Below, in pieces: positions 51,542 to 59,857 of a stretch of 64,000 nt of DNA. Positions within the stretch are counted from its first letter, which is position 1; every line of letters begins with the position of its first letter. Origin of the DNA: Deltaproteobacteria bacterium (lineage in GTDB: Bacteria; Myxococcota_A; Polyangia; Polyangiales; JADJMO01). The DNA lies in the NCBI GenBank assembly GCA_016182965.1, contig JACPFM010000001.1:1-64000 (forward strand), written 5' to 3'. The notes beneath the pieces are model-generated. The model did not search any database, had not been told where the DNA came from, and saw only the letters and a program-made list of their open reading frames with translations. The translations under genes and the position numbers were made by a program.

Positions 51542-52333
51542 ATGCGTCGCTCCATCGCGCTCGCCCTGCTCCTTTTCGCCGGCTGTGCCCCGCGCAAGAA
51601 GATGGAGGTGTACACGCCTCCGCCCCTGTCGCCCGCGCCGTCGGCGGCGCCGACCGAGACGGCGGCCGCGCCCGCGCCGGCGCCGCCTGCGCTGCCGAGC
51701 CCGGACATCGTGCTCGGTCCGGCGCTGACGCCGCACGGCCTCGTGCTCCCGCCCGCGTGGGGGATGCCGCCGATGCCCGTGGGATTGCCCACGCCGGGGC
51801 CGGGGGCGCTGCCCTTCCCGATCCCGAGCGTGTTTCCGTTCCCGACCGCGACGGCGCCCGCGCCCACGTCGACCGCGGCGCCTCCCGCGCCGTCGCCGAG
51901 CAGCTGGTCTCCGGCGAGCGCGGCGATGGAAGACAGGGTCCTCGCGCTGGTGAACCAGCACCGCGCGACGGGCGCGATCTGCGGCAGCAAGTCGTTCGGT
52001 CCGGCGCCGCCGCTCGGCCTCGAGCCTGCGCTGCAGAAGGCCGCGCGCGGCCACAGCCAGGACATGGCGACCAAGGACTACTTCTCGCACGACGCGCCCG
52101 ACGGACGCCGGCCGCAGGACCGCATGAAGGCGGCGGGATTCTTCGGCAGCTACAGCGGCGAGAACATCGCCGCCGGCAACGAGACCGCGGACCTGACCGT
52201 CGCGCAGTGGATGAAGAGCCCGGGGCACTGCGAGAACATCATGGACAAGGACTTCAAGGTCCTCGGCGTCGGCTACTTCGGCAACCCGAGCGCGAAGTAC
52301 AAGCACTACTGGACGCAGAATTTCGGCGGCTGA
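51542..52333 (+). CDS. CAP/SCP-domain lipoprotein
   Basis: 263 residues from ATG 51542. Lipoprotein signal MRRSIALALLLFAGC (Cys15). A long Pro/Ala-rich linker (~25-125) leads to a CAP (SCP/PR-1) domain: RVLALVNQHRATGAICG, LEPALQKAARGHSQDMATKDYFSHDAPDGRRPQDRMKAAGFF, SGENIAAGNETADLTVAQWMKSPGHCENIMDKDFKVLGVGYF and a final YWTQNFG. The zinc-coordinating His of family members is visible in HSQDM and in GHCENI. Bacterial CAP proteins are extracellular, sometimes lipid- or protease-related; a precise role is not known. A heptamer array begins 5 nt after its stop codon. Confidence 0.9.
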   Translation: MRRSIALALLLFAGCAPRKKMEVYTPPPLSPAPSAAPTETAAAPAPAPPALPSPDIVLGPALTPHGLVLPPAWGMPPMPVGLPTPGPGALPFPIPSVFPFPTATAPAPTSTAAPPAPSPSSWSPASAAMEDRVLALVNQHRATGAICGSKSFGPAPPLGLEPALQKAARGHSQDMATKDYFSHDAPDGRRPQDRMKAAGFFGSYSGENIAAGNETADLTVAQWMKSPGHCENIMDKDFKVLGVGYFGNPSAKYKHYWTQNFGG

Positions 52334-52338
52334 TCCGA

Positions 52339-52415
52339 GTCGTCCGTCGTCCGTCGTCCGTCGTCAGTCGTCAGTCGTCAGTCGTCAGTCGTCAGTCGTC
52401 AGTCGTCAGTCGTCA
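52339..52415 (+). repeat. GTCGTCM heptamer array, 11 uninterrupted units
   Basis: Three copies of GTCGTCC followed by eight of GTCGTCA, all in phase, 5 nt behind the stop codon of the CAP lipoprotein and reading in its sense direction. The other end is 20 nt from the convergent kinase stop codon. Confidence 0.95.
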
Positions 52416-52434
52416 GGGAGTCATCAGGAGGCGC

Positions 52435-53856
52435 CTACCGCTTTCCGCGCGCGCGCTCCTCGGCGAGGAGCTCCTCGGCCTCGCGCTCGGCTTCCGCGAC
52501 CACGTCGCGCTCCTCGCGTTCGGCGGCGACGCGAGCGCGGATGTCGATGAGATCGCTCGGCGGGGCCGGCTCGACGCGAACGCGCGGCGCCTCGGGCGCT
52601 CGGCCGCTCGCGGGCTCGCGCTCCTCCTCGCGGGGCGGCGCGGGCCCCCTCTGCACGCCGGCCATCGCGCGACGCATCGCCGCGGCCGCTCGATCGCCCG
52701 CGGCGCGCACCGCCGCGGTCGGCGCCTCGAACGTCTTTCGCCCGAGGAAGAGCGAGAGGAACGTGAAGAGCAGCGGCAAGAGCAGCTTGAGCGCGATGAG
52801 CACCACCGGGATGGCCAGCCCGACGGCGAGGGTCGCGACCAGCGCGAACGGCCACGGCCACGGCCCGGCGCGTCCCATCGGCCGGTTCGCGCGCTCCATG
52901 CGCCGCGCGTGCCGCGCGCGACGCTCGGCGCGGCGGCCCTCCCGCTCCGCGCGGTGCGCGTCGCGCTCCCACCGGCGCGCCGCCTCCTGCATCTCGCGCT
53001 CGAAGACGCGCGCGCCCTCCTCGATGCGCGCGCCGAGTTCGCGCTCCCAGTCGCCGTGGCGCTCGCGCCTCTTCGGGCGGCCGGCGAAGCGCGAGAGGAG
53101 CGGGGCGATCGCCGAGGCGCGCCGGTCGGGGTCGATCTCGAGCATCTGCTCGAGGATGTCGATCATCGTCTCGCTCGCGCGACCGCGGAGCGCGGCGCGC
53201 ACGTCGACGCCGAGCCCCCGGTGCGGCAGCGCCTCGGGCTCGACCCCGGTGAGCATGGTGATCGCCGTGGCGCCGATCGAGTACACGTCGGACGCCGCCA
53301 GCGCCCGACCCTGGAACTGCTCGGGCGCCATGTAGCCGAAGGTGCCGACGACCGTGCTGCCGCCCTCGGGGCGCAGCTTGTCGCGCACCGCGCCGAAATC
53401 GACGAAGGCGAAGGAGCCGTCGGGCCGGCGGATGACGTTGCCCGGCTTCAGATCGCGGTGGACCACCGCGGGCGCGCGCCCGTGCAGGTAGCCGAGCACG
53501 TCGGCGGCGTCGTGCAGCAGGCGCACGACATCGCCCTCTCCGAGGACCGCGCCGCGCTTGCGCATCGCTGCGAGGCTCTCGCCCTCGATCTTCTCCATCA
53601 CGAGGTAGAGCGAGCCGTCCGCCTCGAAGTGATCGACGTAGGCGGGCAGGCGCGGGTGGCGCAGCTCGCGCAAGACCCGCGCCTCGCGCTCGGCGAGCTC
53701 GACGTCCTTCCACGCCCGCGCGCCGCGCACGTCGAACCGCTTGATGGCGACCGCGCGCCCCTCGCGCTTGTCGACCCCGTCGAAGGTGTGCCCCTGCGCG
53801 CCCTCGCCGAGCGGCGCGAGCATGACGAACCTTCCATCGCGGAGCGACTCCGGCAT
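52435..53856 (-). CDS. Membrane-anchored Ser/Thr protein kinase
   Basis: 473 residues. Hanks-type kinase: glycine loop GEGAQGHTF, invariant Lys39 in AIKRF, HRDLKPGNVI, DFG in FVDFGAV, and APEQFQG. C-terminal to the kinase domain (~270 residues) is a highly charged coiled-coil segment (Arg/Glu-rich, ~275-335), then a hydrophobic pair of helices (~340-375, ALVATLAVGLAIPVVLIALKLLLPLLFTFL) and a basic, Pro/Glu-rich tail. This is a membrane-anchored orientation without an extracellular sensor. It is divergent, 17 nt, from the adenylate cyclase gene, suggesting a shared promoter region and possibly one signalling module (inference). Confidence 0.9.
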   Translation of the reverse strand: MPESLRDGRFVMLAPLGEGAQGHTFDGVDKREGRAVAIKRFDVRGARAWKDVELAEREARVLRELRHPRLPAYVDHFEADGSLYLVMEKIEGESLAAMRKRGAVLGEGDVVRLLHDAADVLGYLHGRAPAVVHRDLKPGNVIRRPDGSFAFVDFGAVRDKLRPEGGSTVVGTFGYMAPEQFQGRALAASDVYSIGATAITMLTGVEPEALPHRGLGVDVRAALRGRASETMIDILEQMLEIDPDRRASAIAPLLSRFAGRPKRRERHGDWERELGARIEEGARVFEREMQEAARRWERDAHRAEREGRRAERRARHARRMERANRPMGRAGPWPWPFALVATLAVGLAIPVVLIALKLLLPLLFTFLSLFLGRKTFEAPTAAVRAAGDRAAAAMRRAMAGVQRGPAPPREEEREPASGRAPEAPRVRVEPAPPSDLIDIRARVAAEREERDVVAEAEREAEELLAEERARGKR

Positions 53857-53873
53857 TCGGTATCATCGAAGAC

Positions 53874-55514
53874 ATGGCCGCGCAGATTGGCAAGGGGGCG
53901 GAGCCGAAAGACGAGTACGAGGACGCGCGCAAGCTCCGTCAGCTGCTCCAACTCCGCGCGCTCGTCGACGACCTCATCGAGGAGGGCCTGCTCGACCGCA
54001 AGCCGCTCGCCGAGGTCATGCGTGGCATGCTCCCGCGGATCTGCGATCTGGTCGGCGCGCGCGCCGCCTTCGTCCAGAGCTACGACGAGGACCTCCGCCT
54101 GTCGGTGTTCCGCACGCCGAAGGACGTGGTCATCCCCGACTGGGACGCGATCGTCGCCCGCACCGCGAACGAGACGCGCGAGGTCCTCACGCTGAAGGAA
54201 GGCGCCGATCTGATCATCGCGCAGCCGCTCGACGTCGCCGGCGAGTGGTTCGGGCGCGCCGGCCTCGTGGTGCCCGCCGACTCGATGGAGGCCGTCGATC
54301 CCGACCACCTCCACGAGCTGCTCGACATCGCCTGCGAGGAGCTCGACAACTTCCTGTTCAGCATCAAGGCCGCGCGCGAGAAGCACCGCGTCATGATGGA
54401 GCTCGCCGACGCCCTCCGGCACCGCGTGCTCTCCGAAGGACTCCGTCAGGCCGTGTCGGTGCTCTCCGCGTCGACGCCCATCGATCGGCTGCTGCTCGCC
54501 TATGTCGCCCAGGAGGACTCCGCCGCGACGCTGCAGGTGCAGCTCTTCGAGGGGGGCAAGCTCGCGGTCGATACGATGAGCGACGCGAGCGACGTGCACG
54601 AGCTGCGCGATCTCGGGCGCGAGTGGCTGTTCGGCCGCTCGAGCGAGCTGCTCGAGCGCCTCGGCTTCGCGAGCAGGGACGGGGGCGGCGCGCGCGAGGA
54701 GGTGCTCATCTCCGGCGTCACCAACGCGGTGCGGGTCGGCAAGGTCGTGGCCACCTCGAAGAGCGGCGCGTTCAACACCTACGATCGCGAGCTGCTCGCC
54801 GGGTTCACCGGCTTCATCCGCCAGCGCGTGGTCGACTTCAACAAGGAGTGGCGCCGGCTCGCCGCCTCCTTCCGCCAGGAGGACGTGGCGCGGCTCCTCG
54901 GCGCCGACGACTACGAGTCGCGATACCTGGCGCCGCGCGAGGACCTGGTGGCCATCGGCTACGCCGACATCGCCGGCTTCACCCGCCTGAGCGAGCAGGT
55001 GCTGCGCACGCCGAGCGCCGTCGGCGCGCTGGTCGAGGCGTGGAGCGCCGAGGCGGTGCGCCTGGTGTTCGAGCGCGGCGGCGTGTTCGACAAGATGATC
55101 GGCGACTGCATCCTCGCGCTGTTCGGACCGCCGTTCTACGACCAGTCGCCGGGCGAGCGGCTCGCCGCCGCGCTGCGCTGGGCCGTCGACATCCGCCAGA
55201 TGACCCGTGAGTTCGCCGCGCGCCCGGGCTTCGAGGCGCTCCGCGAGGAGGGGCTCGGCGTGACCATCGGCGTCAACCTCGCGCCGCTCTTCGTCGGCAC
55301 CTTCGGCCCCAACCGCAACTTCACCGGCTTCTCGTCGGGCATGAACAACACCGCGCGCCTGCAGAGCACCGCGCGCCGCGACGAGATCCTCGTGATGAGC
55401 GAGGCCATCGAGCAGCTGCCCGCCGGCCACGGCTTCGCGTTCGGCGAGGAGCGCTCGGCCGCGGTGAAGAACGTCGCGCAGCCGCTCCGGTTCCGGCCCC
55501 TCGAGCGCTCATGA
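53874..55514 (+). CDS. GAF-domain adenylate/guanylate cyclase (class III)
   Basis: 546 residues. N-terminal coiled coil (~15-45), then a GAF domain (~45-190, KPLAEVMRGMLPRICDLVGARAAFVQSYDED), a second GAF-like region (~195-325) and a C-terminal class III cyclase domain (~345-525). The cyclase metal Asp is in VAIGYADIAGFTRLSEQ and the second Asp in DKMIGDCILALFG; the SGMNNTARLQSTAR segment holds the Asn-Arg transition-state pair. It should make cAMP (or cGMP) in response to a GAF ligand. Its stop codon overlaps the MtfA-like gene start (ATGA). Confidence 0.9.
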   Translation: MAAQIGKGAEPKDEYEDARKLRQLLQLRALVDDLIEEGLLDRKPLAEVMRGMLPRICDLVGARAAFVQSYDEDLRLSVFRTPKDVVIPDWDAIVARTANETREVLTLKEGADLIIAQPLDVAGEWFGRAGLVVPADSMEAVDPDHLHELLDIACEELDNFLFSIKAAREKHRVMMELADALRHRVLSEGLRQAVSVLSASTPIDRLLLAYVAQEDSAATLQVQLFEGGKLAVDTMSDASDVHELRDLGREWLFGRSSELLERLGFASRDGGGAREEVLISGVTNAVRVGKVVATSKSGAFNTYDRELLAGFTGFIRQRVVDFNKEWRRLAASFRQEDVARLLGADDYESRYLAPREDLVAIGYADIAGFTRLSEQVLRTPSAVGALVEAWSAEAVRLVFERGGVFDKMIGDCILALFGPPFYDQSPGERLAAALRWAVDIRQMTREFAARPGFEALREEGLGVTIGVNLAPLFVGTFGPNRNFTGFSSGMNNTARLQSTARRDEILVMSEAIEQLPAGHGFAFGEERSAAVKNVAQPLRFRPLERS

Positions 55515-56281
55515 TCTTCGACTGGCTCGACCGGCGCCGGCGGGCGCGGCTGCGCGAGGAGCCGTTCCCCGAGCCGTGGCGCGCGATCATCGCGCGCAAC
55601 GTCCCGTACGCGAAGACGCTGACGCCGGAGGATCGCGCCGAGCTCGAGGGGCAGGTGCAGGTGTTCCTCGCGCGCAAGTCGATGGAGGGCTGCGGCGGCC
55701 TCGAGCTGACCGACGAGATCCGGGTGACCATCGCCGCGCAGGCCTGCCTGCTCCTCCTCGGGCGCGACGTCGAGCCCTACCCCGACGTCGACGTCATCCT
55801 GGTGTATCCAGCCGCGTAACGCGCGCCGTCGACGCACGTCGCCGGCGGCGTGGTCGTCGAAGGAGAGCAGGCGCGCCTCGGCGAGGCGTCGACGCGCGGC
55901 GTGCTCGTGCTCTCGTGGGACGACGTCCTGCGCGGCGCGTGCGACCCGCGCGACGGTCACAACGTCGTCCTCCACGAGTTCGCCCACGCCCTCGATCACG
56001 AAGACGGCGCGAGCGACGGCGCGCCGGTGCTCTCCCGCCGCGCCGCCTACGCGCCGTGGGCGGAGGTCCTCGGCAAGGAGTACGAGCGCCTCCTCGACGA
56101 TGACGAGCGGCGTCGGAAGACCGTCCTCGACAAGTACGGCGCGACCAACCCCGCCGAGTTCTTCGCGGTGGTCACCGAGGCGTTCTTCGAGAAGCCGGTG
56201 CAGCTGAAGACGAAGCACCCGGAGCTCTACGAGCAGCTACGGCAGTACTACCGCCAGGATCCGGCAGCGCGCTCGCGCTGA
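55511..56281 (+). pseudogene. mtfA: MtfA-like zinc peptidase, interrupted by an in-frame TAA
   Basis: Mlc titration factor A family. Reading one frame from ATG 55511: the N-terminal half (MIFDWLDRRRRARLREEPFPEPW, LVYPA) runs to TAA at 55817-55819. The same frame continues with RAPSTHVAGGVVVEGEQARLGE, VLHEFAHALDHEDG (zinc motif HEFAH) and AEFFAVVTEAFF, ending at 56281. The 102-residue product before the stop lacks the zinc site, and the part after it (GTG 55850) lacks the N-terminal half. Intact relatives are about 255-260 residues. A 3-nt loss turning a Tyr-Val-Arg stretch into TAA-Arg would explain it (inference). It is translationally coupled to the cyclase. Confidence 0.8.
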
Positions 56282-56292
56282 TCGGGGTGACC

Positions 56293-59256
56293 TCACTTCA
56301 CGATCACGCGATCGGTCGTGAACTTGAAGTAGGCGGTGTACGCCGCGTCTTTCAGGCACGCGTCGAACTCCGGCGTGCCCTTGTTGTAGGTGGTGCCGGA
56401 GGAGCCGGTGGACCTGCAGCGATCGACGATCTTGGTCGAGGTCGACGAGCGCGACAGCGTGTAGTTCGGGCCGCTGCCGACCGGCGGCATGGTCGGGTCT
56501 TCGGCGTCCGGCTGGCGGATGTTCACGACGCCGATGAAGCCGCCGAAAATGCGGCAGCCGCCGATGAGGACGTCGAGCAGCGAGTTGGCCGTCGTGTAGC
56601 CCTCGACGCAGTTCGCGCTGCCGCCGGGGAGCAGCGCGCTCGGCACTGGCACCTTCGACAGCGAGTACGCGCTGACCGCGCCGCACAGCTGGCCGTTGCT
56701 CATCGTGGCGAAGCTCTGGAGCGCCGGATCGAGGTGTTCGCTCGCGAGGTGGCCCGGCGTGCTGCCGGTCGACACCTTGGGCACGCTGGTCGCGCCGATG
56801 GTCGCCTTGATGCGCACGTTGGAGAGGTTGAGCGGCGACACGACGCCCGTGGAGAACTGCAGCATCAGCGTCATGTTGCCCGGACCGGCGGTGAGCGCCT
56901 TGGCCGCGATGGCGCCGTTGATCAGGCTGCTCGCCGGCGGGTTGCGCGAGCCGTCGATGGTCAACGGATCGACCGTGTACCACCAGTCGAGATCGTTGAA
57001 CCCGTCGTAGGTGAGGCCGGTGGGCGCCGCGGCCGGATCGCCGCCGAGGCTGCCGAGGCTGACGGCCGGATCGCTCGTCCCGCTGAGGTCCTCGAGGCCG
57101 AGGAACTTGAACAGCACGTTGGTCGAGCCGTCCTTGACGCCGGTGTTGAGCGCGTCGCGGATGGTCGTCTGTCCCGACGAGGCGATCGCCGAGCCGAGCT
57201 GGTTCCTGGTGCAGAACGTGTCGGTGCCGAACTGCATGTCGAGCGCGTTCGCGCGGTGATTCTGCTCGAACTTGCAGCTCGAGTCGCAGCCGTCGAGGTT
57301 GAGCTTGTTGCCGTCGTCGCACTGCTCGCCGGTCTCGCGCACGCCGTTGCCGCAGACGGCGGCGACGACGTTCTTGCACAGCGCGTCGCAGGTGCCGCTG
57401 GCCGGCGGATCGCACTGCTCGCCCTTGCTGGTGTCGACGCAGGCGTCGCCGCACGTCGACGTCTTGCAGGCGCCCGCGCCGTCGCACACGCCCGCGCCGC
57501 AGGCGATGCACTTCGTCACGTTGGTGCCGGCGTTGCACTTCTGGCCCGTCTTGCCGCCTACCGTGACCGTCTGACAGCTCTCGACGCCGTTGCAGGTGTT
57601 GGTGTCGAGGCAGGAGTCGGTCGGGGTCTTGGTGCAGGAGAACGTGCAGGTGGTCTCGCAGCCCGAGCCCGTGGCGTTGCCGGCGCCGAAGTCGCACTGC
57701 TCGCCCTTGACGGTGTCGAGGCAGCCGTCGCCGCACGTCGACGTCTTGCACGCGCCGGCGAGGCAGACGCCGCCGGAGCCGCACGCGCTGCAGTCGGAGA
57801 GCGCCGCTCCAGCGCCGCACTTCTGGCCCGTCTTGCCGGAGACGGTGACCGTCTGGCAGCTCTCGACGCCGTTGCAGGCGTTGCCGTCGCTGCAGGTGTC
57901 GGCGGTCTTGCTGCAGGAGAACTTGCAGGTCACCTCGCAGCCGGTGCCCGCGCCGTTGCCGGCGCCGAAGTCGCACTCCTCGCCGCTGTCGAGCGTGCCG
58001 TTCCCGCAGGTGACGGCGGGCGGGACGACGCAGGAGCCGGACTTGCAGATCATGCCGGTGGCGCAGGTGGCGCCCTCGCCGAGCGGCGTGCCGGCGCCGC
58101 ACTTCTGGCCGGTTTTGCCGCCGACGGTCACCGTCTGGCAGGTCTCGGTGCCGTTGCAGGCGTTGCCGTCGCTGCAGGTGTCGGCCGTCTTGCTGCACGA
58201 GAACCTGCAGTCGATCTCGCAGCCCGTGCCCGCGCCGTTGCCGGCGCCGAAGTCGCACTGCTCGGCGCCGCTGACGATGCCGTCGCCGCATGCGCCCGAG
58301 GCGCACGCGCCGCTCTTGCAGAACTTGTCGGTCCCGCAGGAGGCGCCCTCGCCGAGCGGCGTGCCCGCGCTGCACTTCTTGCCAGCCTTGCCGCCGACGG
58401 TCACGTCGCCGCACGTCTCGGCGCCGTTGCAGGGGTTGCCGTCGGAGCAGGTGTCGGTCGGCGTCGCGCTGCACGAGAACTTGCAGTCGATCTCGCAGCC
58501 GGTGCCGGCGCCGTTGCCGGCGCCGAAATCGCACTGCTCGCCGGTGCCCACGATGCCGTCACCGCACTTGGGCGACACGCAGGTGCCGCCTTTGCAGATC
58601 ATCCCGGTGCCGCAGGCGGTGCCGTCGGCGAGCGGCGATCCGGCGGTGCAGGTGTGCTTGGCGTCGTCGCAGGTGCCCTTGCCGACGCACGGGTTGGTCG
58701 ACGCGCAGTCGCGGGTCGCGTCGGACGAGACGCAGGTGAGCTTGCAGCCGTCGCAGCCGTCGCCGCTCACGGTGTTGGCGTCGTCGCACTCCTCGGTGCC
58801 GTTCTTGACGCCGTCGCCGCAGGTGACGTCGACGCACAGGCCGCCCTTGCAGAACTTCGCGTCACCGCATGACGCGCCCTCGGCCGGCGCCGTCCCCGGC
58901 GCGCACTTGTTGTCGCTGCCGCAGGTCTCTTCGCCGTTGCAAGGGTTCTTGTCGCTGCACTTCTTGTCGCCGTCGGGCCCCGGCCTGCAGGTCAACGTGC
59001 AGTCGGCCTCGCAGCCGTCGCCGTTCACGGAGTTGCCGTCGTCGCACTGCTCGACGGCTTCCTTCCAGCCGTTGCCGCAGACCGGGTTGTCGTCGTCGGG
59101 ACCGCCCTCGGTCTCGGCCTCGGTGCTCGCATCGACGTCGACGTTGTCGGGAGGGATCTCGGTCCCGTTGGTGGAGCACCCTGCCTGGGCGCTGACCATC
59201 CACACGAGTCCGAGCGCGAAACAGGCCGCCGAAGCGAGGCGAAGCGAAGAGCGCAT
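56293..59256 (-). CDS. Very large Cys-rich disulfide-repeat lipoprotein
   Basis: 987 residues. N-terminus MRSSLRLASAACFALGLVWMVSAQAGC with a lipobox-like QAGC. Residues ~55-640 are repeats of the myxobacterial disulfide type (CGDGIVxxGEQCDFGAGNGAGTGCEIDCKFSCSKTADTC, and CGNGVRETGEQCDDGNKLNLDGCDSSC), each with six to eight Cys. The C-terminal ~340 residues are Cys-poor, with a mixed beta domain (TNVLFKFLGLEDLSGTSDPAVSLG; LMLQFSTGVVSPLNLSNVRIKATIG), probably a jelly-roll-like binding domain. A surface lipoprotein, perhaps predation- or adhesion-related (inference). It is convergent with the MtfA-like gene. Confidence 0.9.
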   Translation of the reverse strand: MRSSLRLASAACFALGLVWMVSAQAGCSTNGTEIPPDNVDVDASTEAETEGGPDDDNPVCGNGWKEAVEQCDDGNSVNGDGCEADCTLTCRPGPDGDKKCSDKNPCNGEETCGSDNKCAPGTAPAEGASCGDAKFCKGGLCVDVTCGDGVKNGTEECDDANTVSGDGCDGCKLTCVSSDATRDCASTNPCVGKGTCDDAKHTCTAGSPLADGTACGTGMICKGGTCVSPKCGDGIVGTGEQCDFGAGNGAGTGCEIDCKFSCSATPTDTCSDGNPCNGAETCGDVTVGGKAGKKCSAGTPLGEGASCGTDKFCKSGACASGACGDGIVSGAEQCDFGAGNGAGTGCEIDCRFSCSKTADTCSDGNACNGTETCQTVTVGGKTGQKCGAGTPLGEGATCATGMICKSGSCVVPPAVTCGNGTLDSGEECDFGAGNGAGTGCEVTCKFSCSKTADTCSDGNACNGVESCQTVTVSGKTGQKCGAGAALSDCSACGSGGVCLAGACKTSTCGDGCLDTVKGEQCDFGAGNATGSGCETTCTFSCTKTPTDSCLDTNTCNGVESCQTVTVGGKTGQKCNAGTNVTKCIACGAGVCDGAGACKTSTCGDACVDTSKGEQCDPPASGTCDALCKNVVAAVCGNGVRETGEQCDDGNKLNLDGCDSSCKFEQNHRANALDMQFGTDTFCTRNQLGSAIASSGQTTIRDALNTGVKDGSTNVLFKFLGLEDLSGTSDPAVSLGSLGGDPAAAPTGLTYDGFNDLDWWYTVDPLTIDGSRNPPASSLINGAIAAKALTAGPGNMTLMLQFSTGVVSPLNLSNVRIKATIGATSVPKVSTGSTPGHLASEHLDPALQSFATMSNGQLCGAVSAYSLSKVPVPSALLPGGSANCVEGYTTANSLLDVLIGGCRIFGGFIGVVNIRQPDAEDPTMPPVGSGPNYTLSRSSTSTKIVDRCRSTGSSGTTYNKGTPEFDACLKDAAYTAYFKFTTDRVIVK

Positions 59257-59857
59257 GCGAGCACCTCCCGAGCGCTCAAGCTACCACGCGGCATCGACTC
59301 TCATTCGACGTCGCGCGCGCGTGTTGCTTGCGTGTCGCTCCGCGCGCCTTGCTTGCCGCGCCGCGGCACGCGTCATCGGGTCACGACGCGCGCCGGCCCG
59401 GCCTAGAGCACCGAACGGTTTGAATCCGTCGCGAAACACGTGAGGTTGCGTGAGATTCGCGTCGCACGGACCGGAGGGCGACGCAGGCGTACTGGCAGTA
59501 CGTCGAGGAGACCGGAGGGAGTACGACGCGAAGATCGCGCAGGGGCACCGACGGCGTCGAAAGCCGCTGAAGCGGGCTCCTCGCACACGGCGCACGCAAC
59601 CGGCGCCGGGGGGGTGGGTTCGTCGATGCCGGGCATGCTCGGCGCTCACAGCGACACGCGTCTGTTGGTTGCCGACGGAGTCGACGAGTGCCGGAGCTTG
59701 CACTCGTTTGGATTCCACAGCCAAAGCAGCGCACCCGCGCTCGCGCACGCTCCCCTGCTGACGGCCGAGTCTTCGGCTTCCGCGCACACCCGCCTTTACC
59801 GCGCACAGCGCGAGGAGCCTGCGAAGCAGGCTTACGAAGCTTTCGGTGCCCCGGGAT
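59257..59857. other. 601-bp intergenic region with an inverted repeat-like element
   Basis: No convincing gene. Two related segments face each other: on the minus strand around 59550-59604 and on the plus strand around 59812-59862. Both carry GAGGAGCC...GCTT.CGA...TCGGTGCCCC. A small palindrome GTACTGGCAGTAC occurs near 59491. It looks like a dispersed intergenic element or a decayed gene pair. Confidence 0.4.

Noticed and set aside
55817..55819. Recoded stop codon (selenocysteine or pyrrolysine) in the MtfA-like gene
   Set aside because: The codon is TAA, which is not the codon used for either; a small deletion explains it better.
59403..59636. 77-residue minus-strand ORF with a CAVC motif
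   Set aside because: No signal, no start context and no known family; it lies inside the repeat-like intergenic region.
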